A stretch of 32,941 bases of DNA, taken from assembly GCA_946187775.1 (NCBI GenBank), contig CAMHSI010000016.1, forward strand, positions 1 through 32,941. Direction: 5' to 3'. The translations under genes and the position numbers were made by a program. Below the pieces are notes generated by a model. The model did no database searches. It saw only the letters and a program-made list of their open reading frames with translations, and was not told the origin of the DNA. The stretch comes from an uncultured Clostridia bacterium (GTDB lineage: Bacteria > Bacillota > Clostridia > Christensenellales > Aristaeellaceae). Below, piece by piece: positions 32,803-32,941 of this stretch (position 1 is the stretch's first letter; every line of letters starts with the position of its first letter).

Positions 32803-32891
32803 GGAGCGGTATCGAAGCGGTCATAACGGTCCTGACTCGAAATCAGGTGTACGGCAACGTACCGTGGGTTCGAATCCCACCCGCTCCGCCA
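32803..32891 (+). tRNA. tRNA-Ser (CGA)
   Basis: The 7-bp acceptor GGAGCGG pairs with CCGCTCC (32881-32887), discriminator G, and encoded CCA at 32889-32891. The anticodon arm CCTGA-CTCGAAA-TCAGG gives CGA (Ser, TCG codon). A long variable arm (TGTACGGCAACGTACC region) marks a class II tRNA. The T-loop is TTCGAAT. Confidence 0.97.
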
Positions 32892-32898
32892 GAATCAG

Positions 32899-32920
32899 GC
32901 GCCCGAAAGGGCGCTTTTCT
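32899..32920 (+). terminator. Intrinsic terminator of tRNA-Ser
   Basis: Stem GCGCCC (32899-32904), GAAA loop, GGGCGC (32909-32914), then four T and CT. The flanks GAATCAG and CTGATTC (32892-32898 and 32919-32925) can lengthen the stem around the T-run. Confidence 0.88.
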
Positions 32921-32941
32921 GATTCCGGCGGAGCTGGGTGG

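Noticed and set aside
1-32941. CRISPR arrays, transposases, integrases or phage genes
   Set aside because: No regularly spaced repeats of CRISPR type and no recombinase or phage-like protein were seen in any frame.

Overview
The window reads as a chromosomal segment of a GC-rich Bacillota bacterium of class Clostridia. This rests on four things: the cmk–plsC–ispH/rpsA gene order with ispH fused to an S1-domain protein, a pyruvate kinase lacking the extra C-terminal domain, an AbrB-type regulator with a CxxC tail, and GGAGG-type ribosome sites with TTGACA/TATAAT-type promoters. A finer placement (for example a gut or rumen Christensenellales lineage) is only a guess. The window is bounded by a tRNA-Arg(ACG) gene on the left and a tRNA-Ser(CGA) gene on the right, both with encoded CCA.

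Left part (1–12.2 kb): a tRNA-modifying methyltransferase (mnmM type), a tiny acidic protein and a GT-C membrane glycosyltransferase form a tightly packed run that leads to pyk. Two minus-strand transporters follow, a PutP-type Na+/solute symporter and a GPH sugar symporter, each with its own promoter and a terminator. Next come a Na+/phosphate cotransporter with a PhoU domain, then mgtE and a Wzx-type flippase. Both the phosphate gene and mgtE have unusual leaders carrying short upstream reading frames, and the mgtE leader can also fold.

Middle part (12.2–25.8 kb): an LCP-family cell-wall ligase with yfbR (minus), an AbrB-like regulator (minus), and the plus-strand cluster cmk–plsC–ispH/rpsA. 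The ispH/rpsA fusion carries a strong internal Shine-Dalgarno and ATG exactly at the join. A minus-strand group then holds alpha-galactosidase (GH27), a lipoprotein with a C39-like cysteine-peptidase domain and SH3-like tail, an XRE regulator and a CofE-like F420 ligase homologue. A second minus-strand operon encodes a DUF5058 membrane protein, a second small membrane protein and a membrane-anchored M20 peptidase.

Right part (25.8–32.9 kb) is the most accessory-looking region. It contains a long unexplained leader, a 94-residue HlyD stub, two NHLM-type ABC exporters (one with an intact C39 peptidase domain) and a large secreted protein made of Cys-rich repeats plus a peptidoglycan-binding domain. 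No precursor peptide and no maturation enzyme of the NHLP/lanthipeptide kind is visible, so the exporter's cargo is open; this is the best candidate for an undescribed system here.
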